This document shows, one piece after another, positions 34,114-42,959 of a DNA stretch of 55,766 bases. Source of the stretch: Clostridium sp. (GTDB taxonomy: Bacteria > Bacillota > Clostridia > Lachnospirales > Lachnospiraceae). The DNA is taken from positions 1 to 55,766 of the forward strand of contig JAISOV010000010.1 of NCBI GenBank assembly GCA_031275405.1, read 5' to 3'. The stretch's first letter is position 1; each line of letters opens with the position of its first letter. The notes under the pieces are model-generated. The model did not search any database. It had not been told where the DNA came from and worked only from the letters and a program-made list of their open reading frames with translations. Both the position numbers and the translations under genes were made by a program.

Positions 34114-35127
34114 ATGGGAAACTATGCGTTTGGTGTGGACATCGGAGGAACGACCATAAAACTGGGCTTATTTGACCAAAATGGTAACATATTGGATAAA
34201 TGGGAGATTCCTACCAGGACAGAAGACGATAGCAGGAACCTCCTGCCGGATGTGGCGCGGAGCATTCTCCATAGCATGAAAGAACGGGGGATCGAGGCCG
34301 ATGAGGTATTGGGGGCGGGGATAGGCTTTCCTGGGCCGGTTGATGAAAAAGGCACTGTGCATGAGGCGGCGAATCTGGGCGGGGGAGTGTTCAATGTTCC
34401 GGAAGCATTCGGAAACTATCTGCCGTTTCCTGTCAAGGCGGCCAATGACGCGAATGTGGCGGCTTTCGGGGAGATGAGGAAAGGCGGCGGCAAGGGCGCG
34501 TCCAATCTGGTGATGGTCACGCTCGGAACCGGAGTGGGCGGCGGCATTATCGTGAACGGGAACATCCTGACCGGAGCCGTCGGGGCAGGCGGAGAAATCG
34601 GGCATATACATTTAGAAGATTCGGAAACGGAGGAATGCGGCTGCGGAAACAAGGGCTGCCTGGAACAGTATACTTCCGCGACCGGAATCGTGCGTCTGGC
34701 AAAACGCAGGCTGGCGGAAGATGAAAAGCCAAGTGTCCTGCGCGGCGACAGTCTTTCCGCCAAAAAAGTTTTCGATGCGATCAAGGACAAGGATGAGGTT
34801 GCGATGGAAGTCGGCCGGCGTTTTGGGGAATACTTGGGGAAAGGCCTGGCGGGGGTCGCGGCGGTGGTAAATCCGGAAGTGTTCCTCATCGGCGGCGGCG
34901 TATCCAATGCCGGGGGAATCCTGCTTGATTACATCCGTCCTCCGTATGCAAAATACGCGTTCCCGAAGTGCAGGGAAGCCCGGTTCGCCTTGGCGGAGCT
35001 TGGGAACGATGCCGGGATCTATGGGGCGGCGGGGCTGATCCTGGACGGAGCGGCAGAGGAAAGCGCCCGAAAGAAGCCGCCAGAAAATGCCGGGGAGAAG
35101 CGGAACAAAAATACCGGGGAGACATAG
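34114..35127 (+). CDS. glcK: ROK-family glucokinase
   Basis: The 337-residue kinase phosphorylates glucose with ATP. ROK features are the phosphate loop VDIGGTTIKLGLF, the catalytic NDANVAAFGE, the GTGVGGGII loop and the zinc site HIHLEDSETEECGCGNKGCLEQY. The start at 34114 matches the domain N-terminus and has GAGGA 6 nt upstream; the frame extends 20 codons further without good signals. A charged C-terminal tail of about 20 residues (ARKKPPENAGEKRNKN) is not part of the fold. It heads a run of co-oriented genes for carbon control and cell wall synthesis. Confidence 0.92.
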   Translation: MGNYAFGVDIGGTTIKLGLFDQNGNILDKWEIPTRTEDDSRNLLPDVARSILHSMKERGIEADEVLGAGIGFPGPVDEKGTVHEAANLGGGVFNVPEAFGNYLPFPVKAANDANVAAFGEMRKGGGKGASNLVMVTLGTGVGGGIIVNGNILTGAVGAGGEIGHIHLEDSETEECGCGNKGCLEQYTSATGIVRLAKRRLAEDEKPSVLRGDSLSAKKVFDAIKDKDEVAMEVGRRFGEYLGKGLAGVAAVVNPEVFLIGGGVSNAGGILLDYIRPPYAKYAFPKCREARFALAELGNDAGIYGAAGLILDGAAEESARKKPPENAGEKRNKNTGET

Positions 35128-35209
35128 CAACAGGAATGCCGGGAAATATACCGGAAAGACATGGTGACAGGAATGCCGGAGAATAGGATAGAAAGAAGCT
35201 GCCAGCAGA

Positions 35210-36124
35210 ATGATTAGTGGAACAGTAACAGAGATCTTAAAAGGCTTCGTACCGGAGAAAAATATTTTATTCCAGGAACCGCTAGGGAAGCATACGACTT
35301 TCCGGATCGGCGGATCGGCGGACTGCTTTATCGAAATAGAAAGCAAGGAACAGCTGAAGCGGTTACAGCGTTATTTCTATCAGCTTGAAATCCCGTTTTT
35401 CGTGCTGGGGAACGGAAGCAATCTTCTGGTGGGCGACAGGGGCTTCCGGGGTGTCGTGCTGCATATCGGAAACGCCATGGGCGCCGTCACGGTGCGGGGG
35501 AGGCGGGTGACGGCCCAGGCGGGCGCGCTTCTCTCCCGGGTGGCAAAAGAGGCCTGTGAGCATGGGCTTACCGGTTTTGAATTTGCCGCCGGGATTCCCG
35601 GAACCATCGGCGGCGGCATAGTGATGAACGCGGGCGCTTACGGAGGGGAATGCGGCCGGGCGGTGGCTCTGGTGGAGGTCTTGGATCAAGAGGGAAATAC
35701 GCTGGAACTGGATCATCCTTCCATGGAATTTGGCTACCGCACCAGTTCCATCAAAAACCAGCCGTTTATCGTGACCCAGGTCACGCTGGAGCTGGAACAT
35801 GCGGATCCCGCAGGAATCAGGAGCCGGATGGAGGAACTGGCGGCAAAACGCAGACAGAAACAGCCGCTGGAATATCCGAGCGCGGGCAGCGTGTTTAAGC
35901 GTCCGGAAGGACACTATGCCGGAGAGCTGATCATGAACGCCGGGCTGAGAGGGTTTCAGACAGGCGGCGCGAGGGTGTCCGACAAGCACTGCGGCTTCAT
36001 CATCAACACCGGGAACGCAACGGCGGCCGACGTGGTGGACGTGATCCGCGAGGTGCAGGAGCGGGTAAAAGAGAAATTCTATGTGGAGCTGGAAACGGAA
36101 ATCCTCCTGCTGGGCGATTTCTGA
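35210..36124 (+). CDS. murB: UDP-N-acetylenolpyruvoylglucosamine reductase MurB
   Basis: The 304-residue FAD enzyme makes UDP-N-acetylmuramate for peptidoglycan. FAD-binding blocks are FFVLGNGSNLLVGD and FAAGIPGTIGGGIVMNAGAYG, the tyrosine/arginine in YRTSS, and the catalytic serine in YPSAGSVFKRP. It is the type IIb MurB found in Gram-positives. In many Bacillota murB sits ahead of rapZ-whiA, as here. The start at 35210 is preceded by a purine-rich GCCAGCAGA stretch, a weak ribosome site. Confidence 0.95.
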   Translation: MISGTVTEILKGFVPEKNILFQEPLGKHTTFRIGGSADCFIEIESKEQLKRLQRYFYQLEIPFFVLGNGSNLLVGDRGFRGVVLHIGNAMGAVTVRGRRVTAQAGALLSRVAKEACEHGLTGFEFAAGIPGTIGGGIVMNAGAYGGECGRAVALVEVLDQEGNTLELDHPSMEFGYRTSSIKNQPFIVTQVTLELEHADPAGIRSRMEELAAKRRQKQPLEYPSAGSVFKRPEGHYAGELIMNAGLRGFQTGGARVSDKHCGFIINTGNATAADVVDVIREVQERVKEKFYVELETEILLLGDF

Positions 36125-36188
36125 AGGATACGGTCTGGGGCGGGGAGGATGGTCCTCCCTGACGAAAGGCAGGGAGACGGAGGAAGAA

Positions 36189-37055
36189 ATGAGATTCGTG
36201 GTCGTGACGGGGATGAGCGGAGGAGGAAAAAGCACTGCCCTTAAAATGCTGGAAGACAGGGGATTTTACTGTGCTGACAATCTCCCGATTTCCCTGATCC
36301 GCAAATTCGTGAAGCTGATTGCCATGCCAAACAGCGAGATCACTAAGGCGGCGCTGGGTCTGGATGTCCGTGCGGATCAGTCTTTCGAGGACGCGACCCG
36401 GATTCTGGAGGAATTGAAAGAAAGCGACTGGCATTTTGAGATCCTGTTTCTGGATGCGGATGAAAACGCGCTGATCAAACGTTACAACGAGAGCCGCCGT
36501 ATCCATCCGCTGGCGATCGACGGGCGTACCGAGGAGGGTGTGCGCAAAGAAAAGAAAATTCTGGAAACCGTTCGCGGAAAGTCAGATTATGTCATCGACA
36601 CCTCGAATCTCCTGACAAGAGAATTAAAGGAAGAGCTTGACCGTATTTTTGTGCGGAATGAGGAATATAATAGCCTTATGGTGACGGTCATGTCGTTCGG
36701 ATTCAAACATGGGATCCCGGCGGATGCCGACCTGGTATTTGACGTGCGTTTCCTGCCGAATCCTTTTTATATCGAAGCACTGAAAGCCCAGACCGGGAAC
36801 GACCCGGCAGTGCAGGCTTATGTCCTGGGTTTTCGGGAGACGGAGGAGTTCCTGCACAGGCTCACGGAGATGATCCGGTTTCTGATCCCCTGTTACGCGA
36901 AAGAGGGGAAATACCGCCTGACCGTGGCGGTCGGCTGTACCGGGGGGCGGCACAGAAGCGTGACTTTGGCGAACCAGCTCTATCAACGGATGAAGAACAG
37001 GGGAAATTACGGAATGAAGCTTTACCATAGGGATGTGTACCACCAGGGCGTTTAA
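36189..37055 (+). CDS. rapZ: RNase adapter/nucleotide-binding protein RapZ (YvcJ)
   Basis: The 288-residue protein has a Walker A (VTGMSGGGKST, residues 6-16), Walker B-like FLDADENALIKRY, SRRIHPL, and the conserved C-terminal VGCTGGRHRSV that carries the ligand-binding pocket. RapZ (YvcJ in Bacillus) binds nucleotides and in E. coli GlcN6P, linking amino-sugar levels to RNA decay. GGAGGAAG precedes the ATG. In Bacillus the order is yvcJ-yvcK-whiA-crh; here yvcK (glmR) is missing from its place between rapZ and whiA. Confidence 0.95.
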   Translation: MRFVVVTGMSGGGKSTALKMLEDRGFYCADNLPISLIRKFVKLIAMPNSEITKAALGLDVRADQSFEDATRILEELKESDWHFEILFLDADENALIKRYNESRRIHPLAIDGRTEEGVRKEKKILETVRGKSDYVIDTSNLLTRELKEELDRIFVRNEEYNSLMVTVMSFGFKHGIPADADLVFDVRFLPNPFYIEALKAQTGNDPAVQAYVLGFRETEEFLHRLTEMIRFLIPCYAKEGKYRLTVAVGCTGGRHRSVTLANQLYQRMKNRGNYGMKLYHRDVYHQGV

Positions 37056-37093
37056 GCCGTCGGTACGCGCCGTGGCGGCAGATAGGAGCGGAT

Positions 37094-37975
37094 ATGTCTT
37101 TTTCCGGCGAGGTAAAAGAAGAACTGATACGGCATATCAGCCCTTCCAGACATTGCCAGATCGCGGAGCTGGCCGCTATCCTGAATTTCACAGGGGTCTT
37201 CCGCCCGGAAGACGGCCGGGAGGGGCTGTCTCCGGCAGGGGTTCAGACGGAAAATGAAGCGGTCGTGAGAAAATGCTTTACATTATTGCGCGGAACATAT
37301 AAGATAGATACAGATAGGATGACGGTAAGCGGCGAGATGGCGGGCTTCCTTGCGAAATGCGGCGATTCTCAGGTTCCTGTCAGCCCTCTGCTGATCAAAA
37401 ACACCTGTTGCCGGAGGGCGTTTTTAAGAGGCGCTTTCTTGAGTATCGGTTCCATGAGCGACCCGGAAAAAGGGTATCATCTGGAATTTGTCTGTACGAC
37501 TGAGGAGAAAGCCCGGCAGCTGCAGGGCGTGATACAGGGATTTGAGATAGAAGCGAAGATTGTCGCCCGTAAGAAATACCATGTGGTTTATCTGAAAGAG
37601 GGGGCCGGGATCGTAGATCTTTTGAATGTCATGGAAGCGCACGTGGCGCTGCTGAACCTGGAAAATCTGCGTATCCTGAAAGATGTGCGCAATTTCGTGA
37701 ATCGGCGCGTGAACTGTGAGGCCGCCAACATCACGAAGACAGTAACCGCCTCCGCCAGACAGGTGGAAGACATCAGACTGCTGGAAAGACACCATGGCTT
37801 TTTCCGTCTGCCGGAACATCTGCGGCAGATGGCGGAGGCGCGCCTGGAACATCCGGACGCGACTCTGGCGGAACTGGGGGAATATCTGGTTCCGCCCGTG
37901 GGCAAGTCGGGTGTCAACCATAGACTGCGTAAGCTCAGTGAGCTTGCGGAGAGTATCAAAAAAGAGGAGGAATGA
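37094..37975 (+). CDS. whiA: DNA-binding protein WhiA
   Basis: The 293-residue protein unites an N-terminal LAGLIDADG-like domain (HCQIAELAAILNFTG, RAFLRGAFLSIGSMSDPEKGYHLEF) with a C-terminal helix-turn-helix (ARLEHPDATLAELGEYLVPPVGKSGVNHRLRKL). In Gram-positives WhiA influences cell division, chromosome segregation and carbon metabolism. GGAGCG stands before the ATG. The gene follows rapZ by 38 bp; the HPr-like gene starts 2 bp after its stop, so the two are tightly coupled. Confidence 0.95.
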   Translation: MSFSGEVKEELIRHISPSRHCQIAELAAILNFTGVFRPEDGREGLSPAGVQTENEAVVRKCFTLLRGTYKIDTDRMTVSGEMAGFLAKCGDSQVPVSPLLIKNTCCRRAFLRGAFLSIGSMSDPEKGYHLEFVCTTEEKARQLQGVIQGFEIEAKIVARKKYHVVYLKEGAGIVDLLNVMEAHVALLNLENLRILKDVRNFVNRRVNCEAANITKTVTASARQVEDIRLLERHHGFFRLPEHLRQMAEARLEHPDATLAELGEYLVPPVGKSGVNHRLRKLSELAESIKKEEE

Positions 37976-37977
37976 TT

Positions 37978-38241
37978 ATGACACAGAGGGCAGTGAAAAT
38001 ACGGCTGAGGGATGGATTAGCGGCAAGGACGGTAGCGCTGCTCGTGCAGGTCGCAAGCCAGCATGAAAGCACGGTCTACATGGAGGCGGAAGGCAAGAAA
38101 GTGAATGCCAAGAGCATTATGGGAATGATGAGCCTCGGTCTTGACACGGGGGCGGAAGTGGTCGTGACAGCCGATGGGAACGATGAGCAAAAAGCGGTGG
38201 ACGACATCGAGCGGTTTTTAAGCGGCAGCCAAGAGACATAA
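37978..38241 (+). CDS. crh: Crh-like HPr paralogue lacking the phospho-histidine
   Basis: This 87-residue HPr-fold protein keeps Ser46 in AKSIMGMMSL, the HPr kinase target, but residue 15, the phosphoryl-accepting histidine of HPr, is alanine (DGLAARTV instead of the usual GIHARPA), and the proline at 18 is threonine. So it cannot pass phosphate in the PTS, but can still be phosphorylated on serine to co-activate CcpA, like Bacillus Crh, which has glutamine at 15 and is likewise encoded after whiA. The ATG at 37978 has GAGGAGG 7 nt upstream; an ATG two codons earlier is too close. Confidence 0.92.
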   Translation: MTQRAVKIRLRDGLAARTVALLVQVASQHESTVYMEAEGKKVNAKSIMGMMSLGLDTGAEVVVTADGNDEQKAVDDIERFLSGSQET

Positions 38242-38259
38242 GAGCGCGGGAAGGGGTGT

Positions 38260-39159
38260 ATGAGAGGGAAACAAATGCTTTTTATCTATCATCCCAAAGC
38301 CGGCAAGGCGCAGATCCGGAGTAAGCTGGCGGATATTCTGGATGTCTTTGCGGAAGCGGGGTATGAGGTTACGATCTATCCGACGCGGAAAAGCGCGGAC
38401 GCGAAAGAAATCACCTTTCGCCGCAGGCCGGAGTATGACCTGGTGGTCTGCAGCGGGGGAGACGGAACGCTGGAAGAAGTGGTGGCGGGGATGATACGGA
38501 GCGGCAGACAGACGCCGATCGGCTACATTCCGGCAGGAAGCACCAACGATTTCGGCCGCAGTCTTCATTTGCCGAAAAACATGGTGAAAGCGGCGCGGCT
38601 GATCGTGGATGGGCAGGATTTTCCCTGTGACATAGGCTCTTTTAACGAAGATACGTTCGTCTACATAGCGGCGTTCGGGATTTTTACGGATGTTTCTTAC
38701 GAAACGCAGCAGGACATGAAGAACCTGCTCGGGCATATGGCGTATCTGCTGGAGGGGATGAAGCGTCTGCCGACCATCCGTTCCTATTCACTGCGCGTTG
38801 CTTATGAAGGGCGGGTCATCGAAGACGACTTCATCTTCGGAATGGTCACGAACTCTACCTCTGTGGGAGGGTTCAAGCTGATTACCGGAAAGAACGTGAA
38901 ACTGGACGACGGTATTTTTGAAGTCACGCTGATCAAACAGCCTAAGAATCCCTTGGAGCTGAACAATATCATGATGTCCTTGCTCAACCGGGATATTGAC
39001 ACCGCTGCCATGTACTGTTTCCGTACCTCGAAACTGGAAGTGACCTCTTCCGAGCTGCTCACTTGGACCCTGGACGGGGAGTACGGCGGCAGCCATACCG
39101 CCGTGACGATTGAGAACCGGCGCAAGGCCATCCGGATCCGGGTGGGGAGGGAGCAGTGA
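38260..39159 (+). CDS. Diacylglycerol/lipid kinase, YegS/BmrU family
   Basis: The 299-residue cytoplasmic kinase has the DAGK catalytic core VVCSGGDGTLEEVVAGM (about residues 67-83), the IGYIPAGSTNDFGR block and the YIAAFGIFTDVSYET loop. It phosphorylates diacylglycerol or a related lipid with ATP, recycling lipids released by cell-envelope synthesis. AAGGGGTG precedes the start; an ATG at 38272 (MLFIYHPKAG) is a second choice closer to the domain. It is the last member of the glcK-to-crh run, 18 bp after crh. Confidence 0.92.
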   Translation: MRGKQMLFIYHPKAGKAQIRSKLADILDVFAEAGYEVTIYPTRKSADAKEITFRRRPEYDLVVCSGGDGTLEEVVAGMIRSGRQTPIGYIPAGSTNDFGRSLHLPKNMVKAARLIVDGQDFPCDIGSFNEDTFVYIAAFGIFTDVSYETQQDMKNLLGHMAYLLEGMKRLPTIRSYSLRVAYEGRVIEDDFIFGMVTNSTSVGGFKLITGKNVKLDDGIFEVTLIKQPKNPLELNNIMMSLLNRDIDTAAMYCFRTSKLEVTSSELLTWTLDGEYGGSHTAVTIENRRKAIRIRVGREQ

Positions 39160-39344
39160 CGACGGCCGCGCTTGCGCCGCAGAGGCTGCCTGCGCCATGC
39201 GCCCAGCCTGCCGGGGAGGATTTTCTGACTTGCCGGGATGTTCCGCGAAGTCCATTTTATGCTTTCCTTTTACCGGAGTATGTGCTATCTTAGATACAGT
39301 GGGCAGGATTTTTCACAGCAAACAAGAAAACGGAGGTAGGAAAC

Positions 39345-40208
39345 ATGTTAGTATCTGCAACAGAAATGCTGAAAAAAGCGAAAGCGGGCCGCTACGCGGT
39401 AGGCCAGTTCAACATCAACAACCTGGAGTGGACAAAGTCGATCCTTTTGACGGCTCAGGAATGCAATTCACCGGTGATCTTAGGCGTGTCCGAGGGCGCG
39501 GCGAAGTACATGGGCGGCTATGACACGGTAGTGGGCATGACGAAGGGGCTGATCAAAGGACTGAACATCACGGTTCCGGTGGCGCTCCATCTGGATCACG
39601 GAAGCTTTGACGCCTGCTACAAATGTATGGAAGCGGGCTTCCTTTCCATCATGTTCGACGGCTCTCACGATCCGATTGAAGAAAACGTGGAGAAGACGAA
39701 GAAACTGGTTGCGGACGCTCACGCGCAGGAAATTTCCATTGAAGCGGAAGTAGGCGCCATCGGCGGAGAAGAAGACGGCGTGATCGGCAAGGGCGAGTGC
39801 GCGGATCCTGCGGAGTGTAAATCCATCGCGGATCTGGGAGTGGATTTCCTGGCGGCGGGGATCGGAAACATCCACGGCAAATACCCTGCGGACTGGGCGG
39901 GATTAAGCTTTGAGACCCTGGCTGCCATCCAGCAGCTGACCGGGGAACTGCCGCTGGTACTGCATGGCGGTACGGGGATCCCTGCCGACATGATCCGGAA
40001 AGCGATTTCTTTAGGCGTGGCGAAAATCAACGTGAACACCGAATGCCAGCTGTCGTTTGCGGCGGCTACCCGTAAATATATCGAGGACGGAAAAGACCTG
40101 CAAGGAAAAGGCTTTGACCCCCGGAAACTCCTGGCTCCCGGCGCGGAAGCCATCAGGGCCACCGTGAAAGAGAAAATGGAGCTTTTCGGCTCGGTGGGAC
40201 AGGCATAA
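39345..40208 (+). CDS. fba: Class II fructose-1,6-bisphosphate aldolase
   Basis: The 287-residue zinc enzyme splits fructose-1,6-bisphosphate to dihydroxyacetone phosphate and glyceraldehyde-3-phosphate in glycolysis. Zinc and phosphate sites are visible: LHLDHGSFDAC, SIEAEVGAIGGEEDG, the histidine in GNIHGKYP, VLHGGTGIP and INVNTECQ. Length is normal for the family. GGAGG stands 8 nt before the ATG, and a strong terminator follows, so it is an independent unit. Confidence 0.96.
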   Translation: MLVSATEMLKKAKAGRYAVGQFNINNLEWTKSILLTAQECNSPVILGVSEGAAKYMGGYDTVVGMTKGLIKGLNITVPVALHLDHGSFDACYKCMEAGFLSIMFDGSHDPIEENVEKTKKLVADAHAQEISIEAEVGAIGGEEDGVIGKGECADPAECKSIADLGVDFLAAGIGNIHGKYPADWAGLSFETLAAIQQLTGELPLVLHGGTGIPADMIRKAISLGVAKINVNTECQLSFAAATRKYIEDGKDLQGKGFDPRKLLAPGAEAIRATVKEKMELFGSVGQA

Positions 40209-40272
40209 AGAAAAGCGGACAGAATGTTTTCCGCAGGGCCTGGTAAGGATCCAAAACCCCTGAAAAGGGAGG

Positions 40273-40306
40273 ATGCCAAGTAAAGTGACCTTTACTTGGC
40301 ATTTAT
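40273..40306 (+). terminator. Terminator after fba
   Basis: ATGCCAAGTAAAG (40273-40285) pairs perfectly with CTTTACTTGGCAT (40290-40302) around TGAC and is followed by TTATT. Confidence 0.85.
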
Positions 40307-40646
40307 TATGAAAAAGTTGTTTAGCGAAACGGCTAACTGTTGTAAGCTTATTTTGTCCATGATGTATATCCTATACATCTGTAGATGATACACCGATCCA
40401 TTCCTGATATTCAGACTTTAGGAAACTTCGGATTTTGGTTCCCTGCCGTATCATCTATAAACAGTATAGACGCCAAAAATGTCTAAACAATGATTTTCAT
40501 TTGAAAAAAACTTGAATGTTTTGTAAACAATATATGAACAACAGCAGCAAAACAAAATCCCGGTAAATTTCCATTGGAATGTTTTTCCTTTGAAATGCCT
40601 TCCTCCCGTGAAAGGCATTCCGTGTGCCGGGAACCGCCCGGCAGGC
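40307..40646. other. AT-rich intergenic region between converging genes
   Basis: About 340 bases without a gene. Several small dyads occur (for example TGTATATCCTATACA), and runs of A, but no promoter, RNA or repeat could be recognised. Confidence 0.4.
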
Positions 40647-41171
40647 TCATTCCTCCGGGGCGGCGACTTCCACGGTAATCGACCGGATCACTTGGGGCGT
40701 AAGGGGGCGGTCGTTGTAATCGGTGCGCGTTTCGGCGATCCGGTTCACCACGTCCATTCCCTCGACGACCTTGCCGAACGCGGCATACGCGCCGTCCAGA
40801 TGGGGGGCGTCCTTGTGTACGATGAAGAACTGGGAGCCTGCGGAATCCGGCTGCATGCTCCGCGCCATGGAAAGTACCCCGGCGGTATGCTTCAGGTTGT
40901 TTTCCACGCCGTTTTGCGAAAACTCGCCTTGGATCTGGTAGCCTGGCCCACCCATGCCGGAGCCTTCCGGACAGCCGCCCTGGATCATGAAGCCTCGGAT
41001 GACGCGATGGAAGATCAGCCCGTCATAAAAATGCCGGTTGATTAAATCGATGAAATTGGCAACCGTGGCCGGAGCGGATTCCGGATACAGCTGTACTTTG
41101 ATCTGGGCGGACTGTTCTGCGGGAGCGGTTTCGTCCGCCATGGTAATGGTTACGATCGGATTCTTGGACAT
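40647..41171 (-). CDS. Peptidyl-prolyl cis-trans isomerase (cyclophilin)
   Basis: The 174-residue cyclophilin catalyses proline isomerisation. The active arginine is in [14 protein letters not shown], followed by [44 protein letters not shown] and VNRIAET. No signal peptide, so a cytoplasmic folding factor. The ribosome site AAAGGAA precedes the ATG. A terminator-like hairpin on the same strand ends 20 bp upstream of the start codon. Confidence 0.94.
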   Translation of the reverse strand: MSKNPIVTITMADETAPAEQSAQIKVQLYPESAPATVANFIDLINRHFYDGLIFHRVIRGFMIQGGCPEGSGMGGPGYQIQGEFSQNGVENNLKHTAGVLSMARSMQPDSAGSQFFIVHKDAPHLDGAYAAFGKVVEGMDVVNRIAETRTDYNDRPLTPQVIRSITVEVAAPEE

Positions 41172-41190
41172 AAGCGATTCCTTTCTTGGT

Positions 41191-41221
41191 GAAAAAGCTG
41201 AAAGAACTGTATTCTTTCAGC
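41191..41221 (-). terminator. Hairpin with T-run ahead of the cyclophilin gene
   Basis: On the minus strand GCTGAAAGAA pairs with TTCTTTCAGC around TACAG and is followed by TTTTT. It sits between the presumed promoter and the start codon, so it may be an attenuator, or it may end antisense transcription from upstream. Confidence 0.6.
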
Positions 41222-41372
41222 CGGAGATCTGTGCCGCGCACAAAGTCTCCAGACTTTGGAAGGAGCATGGTTCTAAAAATGAGTGAGCCAGCGCATATCA
41301 CATTGTATCCTAAAACAGGGAAAAGGTAAAGCACAAATCGCAGCGCGGCTCAGGCAAGAGGTAAGGAATGAT

Positions 41373-42299
41373 ATGGAAATTTTTATGCGAGAAGTCATCA
41401 TCATCCTGGAAGAAGACAAATATCTGCCTTCGCTAGGCAGGCTGGAGCAGGAACTTTCCGGCTGGGGAGCGCGCTGCCGTATCTGCCGGGCCGGGCGCGA
41501 AGAATGGAAGGGCGGGGGTGTCTTGGTGGATCGGACGGTTTTCGAGGACAGGGGCGCGTTTGCAGGCTGGCAGCAAGAGCGGCGAAGGCCGCGGCTCTGG
41601 ATTACGGACAGCTTTCCGTGGGCGGAGTCCCTGGCAAGCCACAGCGTTCCTCTGGTAGTCTTCCTGCATGAGGGCAACCGGCGCCGGGATTTTTCCATGG
41701 CGAGATACGGGATAGAGAGCCTGGAAGAGACGGAAGCGCTTTTTCTGGAGAATTGCTACCGGCGTTTCGCGGGGATTCCGTGGGAGATCGTGGAAACCGG
41801 CAGCTGTCTTGTCCGGGAGACAACGGTGGAAGATGTGGACTGTTTCTACGCGATCTACCGGGAGCCGTCCATCACACGGTACATGGAGGGACTGTATCCC
41901 GACGTGGAGCGGGAGAAGCAGTATATGAAGGATTATATTGAGAAAGTATATGGCTTCTATCAGTTCGGTATCTGGACGGTAATCTGGAAAAGTACGGGAG
42001 AAGTGATCGGACGTGCCGGGTTCAGTTTCCGGGAGGGCTGCCAGGTGCCGGAAATGGGATTCCTGATTGCGCCGCTTTGGCAGAGACGGGGGATCGCCGG
42101 GGAAGTCTGCGGCGCGATCCTGCGCTATGGATGGGAAGTACTGGGATTTGACAGGGTTCAGGTACTGGTAAAGCCGGAAAATCTTCCGTCTATCGGCCTG
42201 TGTGAAAAGCTGGGCTTCCGGAGGGAGGAGCAGGTCCGCGTCGGGCGGCAATGGTATGTCCGCATGGAGATCACGCGTTTTTCGTTCATGAGGCAGTAA
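41373..42299 (+). CDS. GNAT-family N-acetyltransferase with extra N-terminal domain
   Basis: The 308-residue protein has a C-terminal GNAT domain (about residues 140-300) with the acetyl-CoA-binding segment LIAPLWQRRGIAGEVCGAIL and the C-terminal VLVKPENLPSIGLCEKLGFRREEQ. The N-terminal ~135 residues (EVIIILEEDKYLPSLGRLEQ...) look like a separate alpha/beta domain with HAD-like or receiver-like strands but no active-site motif I can name. The ATG at 41373 follows GTAAGGA; the frame is open 30 codons upstream. The substrate is unknown. Such fusions occur in Lachnospiraceae. Confidence 0.8.
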   Translation: MEIFMREVIIILEEDKYLPSLGRLEQELSGWGARCRICRAGREEWKGGGVLVDRTVFEDRGAFAGWQQERRRPRLWITDSFPWAESLASHSVPLVVFLHEGNRRRDFSMARYGIESLEETEALFLENCYRRFAGIPWEIVETGSCLVRETTVEDVDCFYAIYREPSITRYMEGLYPDVEREKQYMKDYIEKVYGFYQFGIWTVIWKSTGEVIGRAGFSFREGCQVPEMGFLIAPLWQRRGIAGEVCGAILRYGWEVLGFDRVQVLVKPENLPSIGLCEKLGFRREEQVRVGRQWYVRMEITRFSFMRQ

Positions 42300-42341
42300 A
42301 AGTCGTGTTTTTCATAAAATAAAAAAAATCTAAAAAAACAG

Positions 42342-42369
42342 TTGACATCTCCTGCCGTCTGTGTATAAT
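42342..42369 (+). promoter_or_regulatory. Promoter of glnB
   Basis: TTGACA (42342-42347) and TATAAT (42364-42369), both perfect consensus, with a 16-bp spacer. Transcription should start near 42376, directly before a terminator-like hairpin. Confidence 0.85.
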
Positions 42370-42380
42370 AAGATTAAACG

Positions 42381-42416
42381 AAGGCGTTTTCACAAAGAGT
42401 GTGAAAGCGCCTTTTG
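42381..42416 (+). terminator. Leader hairpin, candidate attenuator of glnB-amtB
   Basis: GGCGTTTTCACA (42383-42394) pairs with TGTGAAAGCGCC (42400-42411; one G-U) around AAGAG and is followed by TTTT. It begins a few bases after the predicted transcription start and lies 32 bp before glnB, so it may stop transcription unless a factor prevents its formation. Confidence 0.65.
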
Positions 42417-42447
42417 TAAATTTTTGCAGATAATAGGAGGAAGATTT

Positions 42448-42786
42448 ATGAAGAAGTTAGAAATCATTATCAAGCCGGAGAAACTGGACGCTTTGAGGGA
42501 ACTTTTGGATGAGAACAAGGTAAACGGACTGAACATCGTCAACATTATGGGTTATGGGAACCAGAAAGGGGTTGTGAAGAAATACCGGGGCGCGGAATAC
42601 AAAGTAGATCTTCTGCCGAAAGTGAAGGTGGAAACGGTGGTGAGCGAGAGTCTGGCGGATAAGCTTGTGGAGCGGATCGTCAGTGAGATCAACACCGGGA
42701 ACTTCGGAGACGGGAAGATTTTCGTGATGGAAGTACAGGACGCAGTCCGTATCCGTACCGGAGAACGCGGCAAGGAGGCGCTGTAA
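42448..42786 (+). CDS. glnB: Nitrogen regulatory protein P-II (GlnB/GlnK)
   Basis: The 112-residue trimeric signal protein senses ATP/ADP and 2-oxoglutarate and controls ammonium uptake. The T-loop KKYRGAEYKVDL carries Tyr51, the modification site in many bacteria, and the B-loop is in TGNFGDGKIFV. Its gene lies directly before amtB, the usual glnK-amtB pair, so it most likely plugs AmtB when nitrogen is ample. AGGAGG stands before the ATG at 42448. Two terminator-like hairpins, one before the gene and one between it and amtB, suggest control at the level of transcript elongation. Confidence 0.95.
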   Translation: MKKLEIIIKPEKLDALRELLDENKVNGLNIVNIMGYGNQKGVVKKYRGAEYKVDLLPKVKVETVVSESLADKLVERIVSEINTGNFGDGKIFVMEVQDAVRIRTGERGKEAL

Positions 42787-42840
42787 GTCGTCGCAGACGG
42801 CGGCGGGCATGAAATGAATAGGAAAAAGGAAGATTATCAA

Positions 42841-42903
42841 AGGCGATAATTGCGGACGGGACCCATGACGGGAGAAGGCTCCGCAGGGATTATCGCTTTT
42901 TTG
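42841..42903 (+). terminator. Terminator between glnB and amtB
   Basis: AGGCGATAAT pairs with ATTATCGCT and TGCGGA with TCCGCA in one long stem, followed by TTTTTTGTTTT. It would allow more glnB than amtB transcript or act as a regulated terminator. Confidence 0.8.
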
Positions 42904-42959
42904 TTTTGCAGGTTTCGGGATCCGACACAACATTACATAATCATAGGAGGGAAGAAGTT

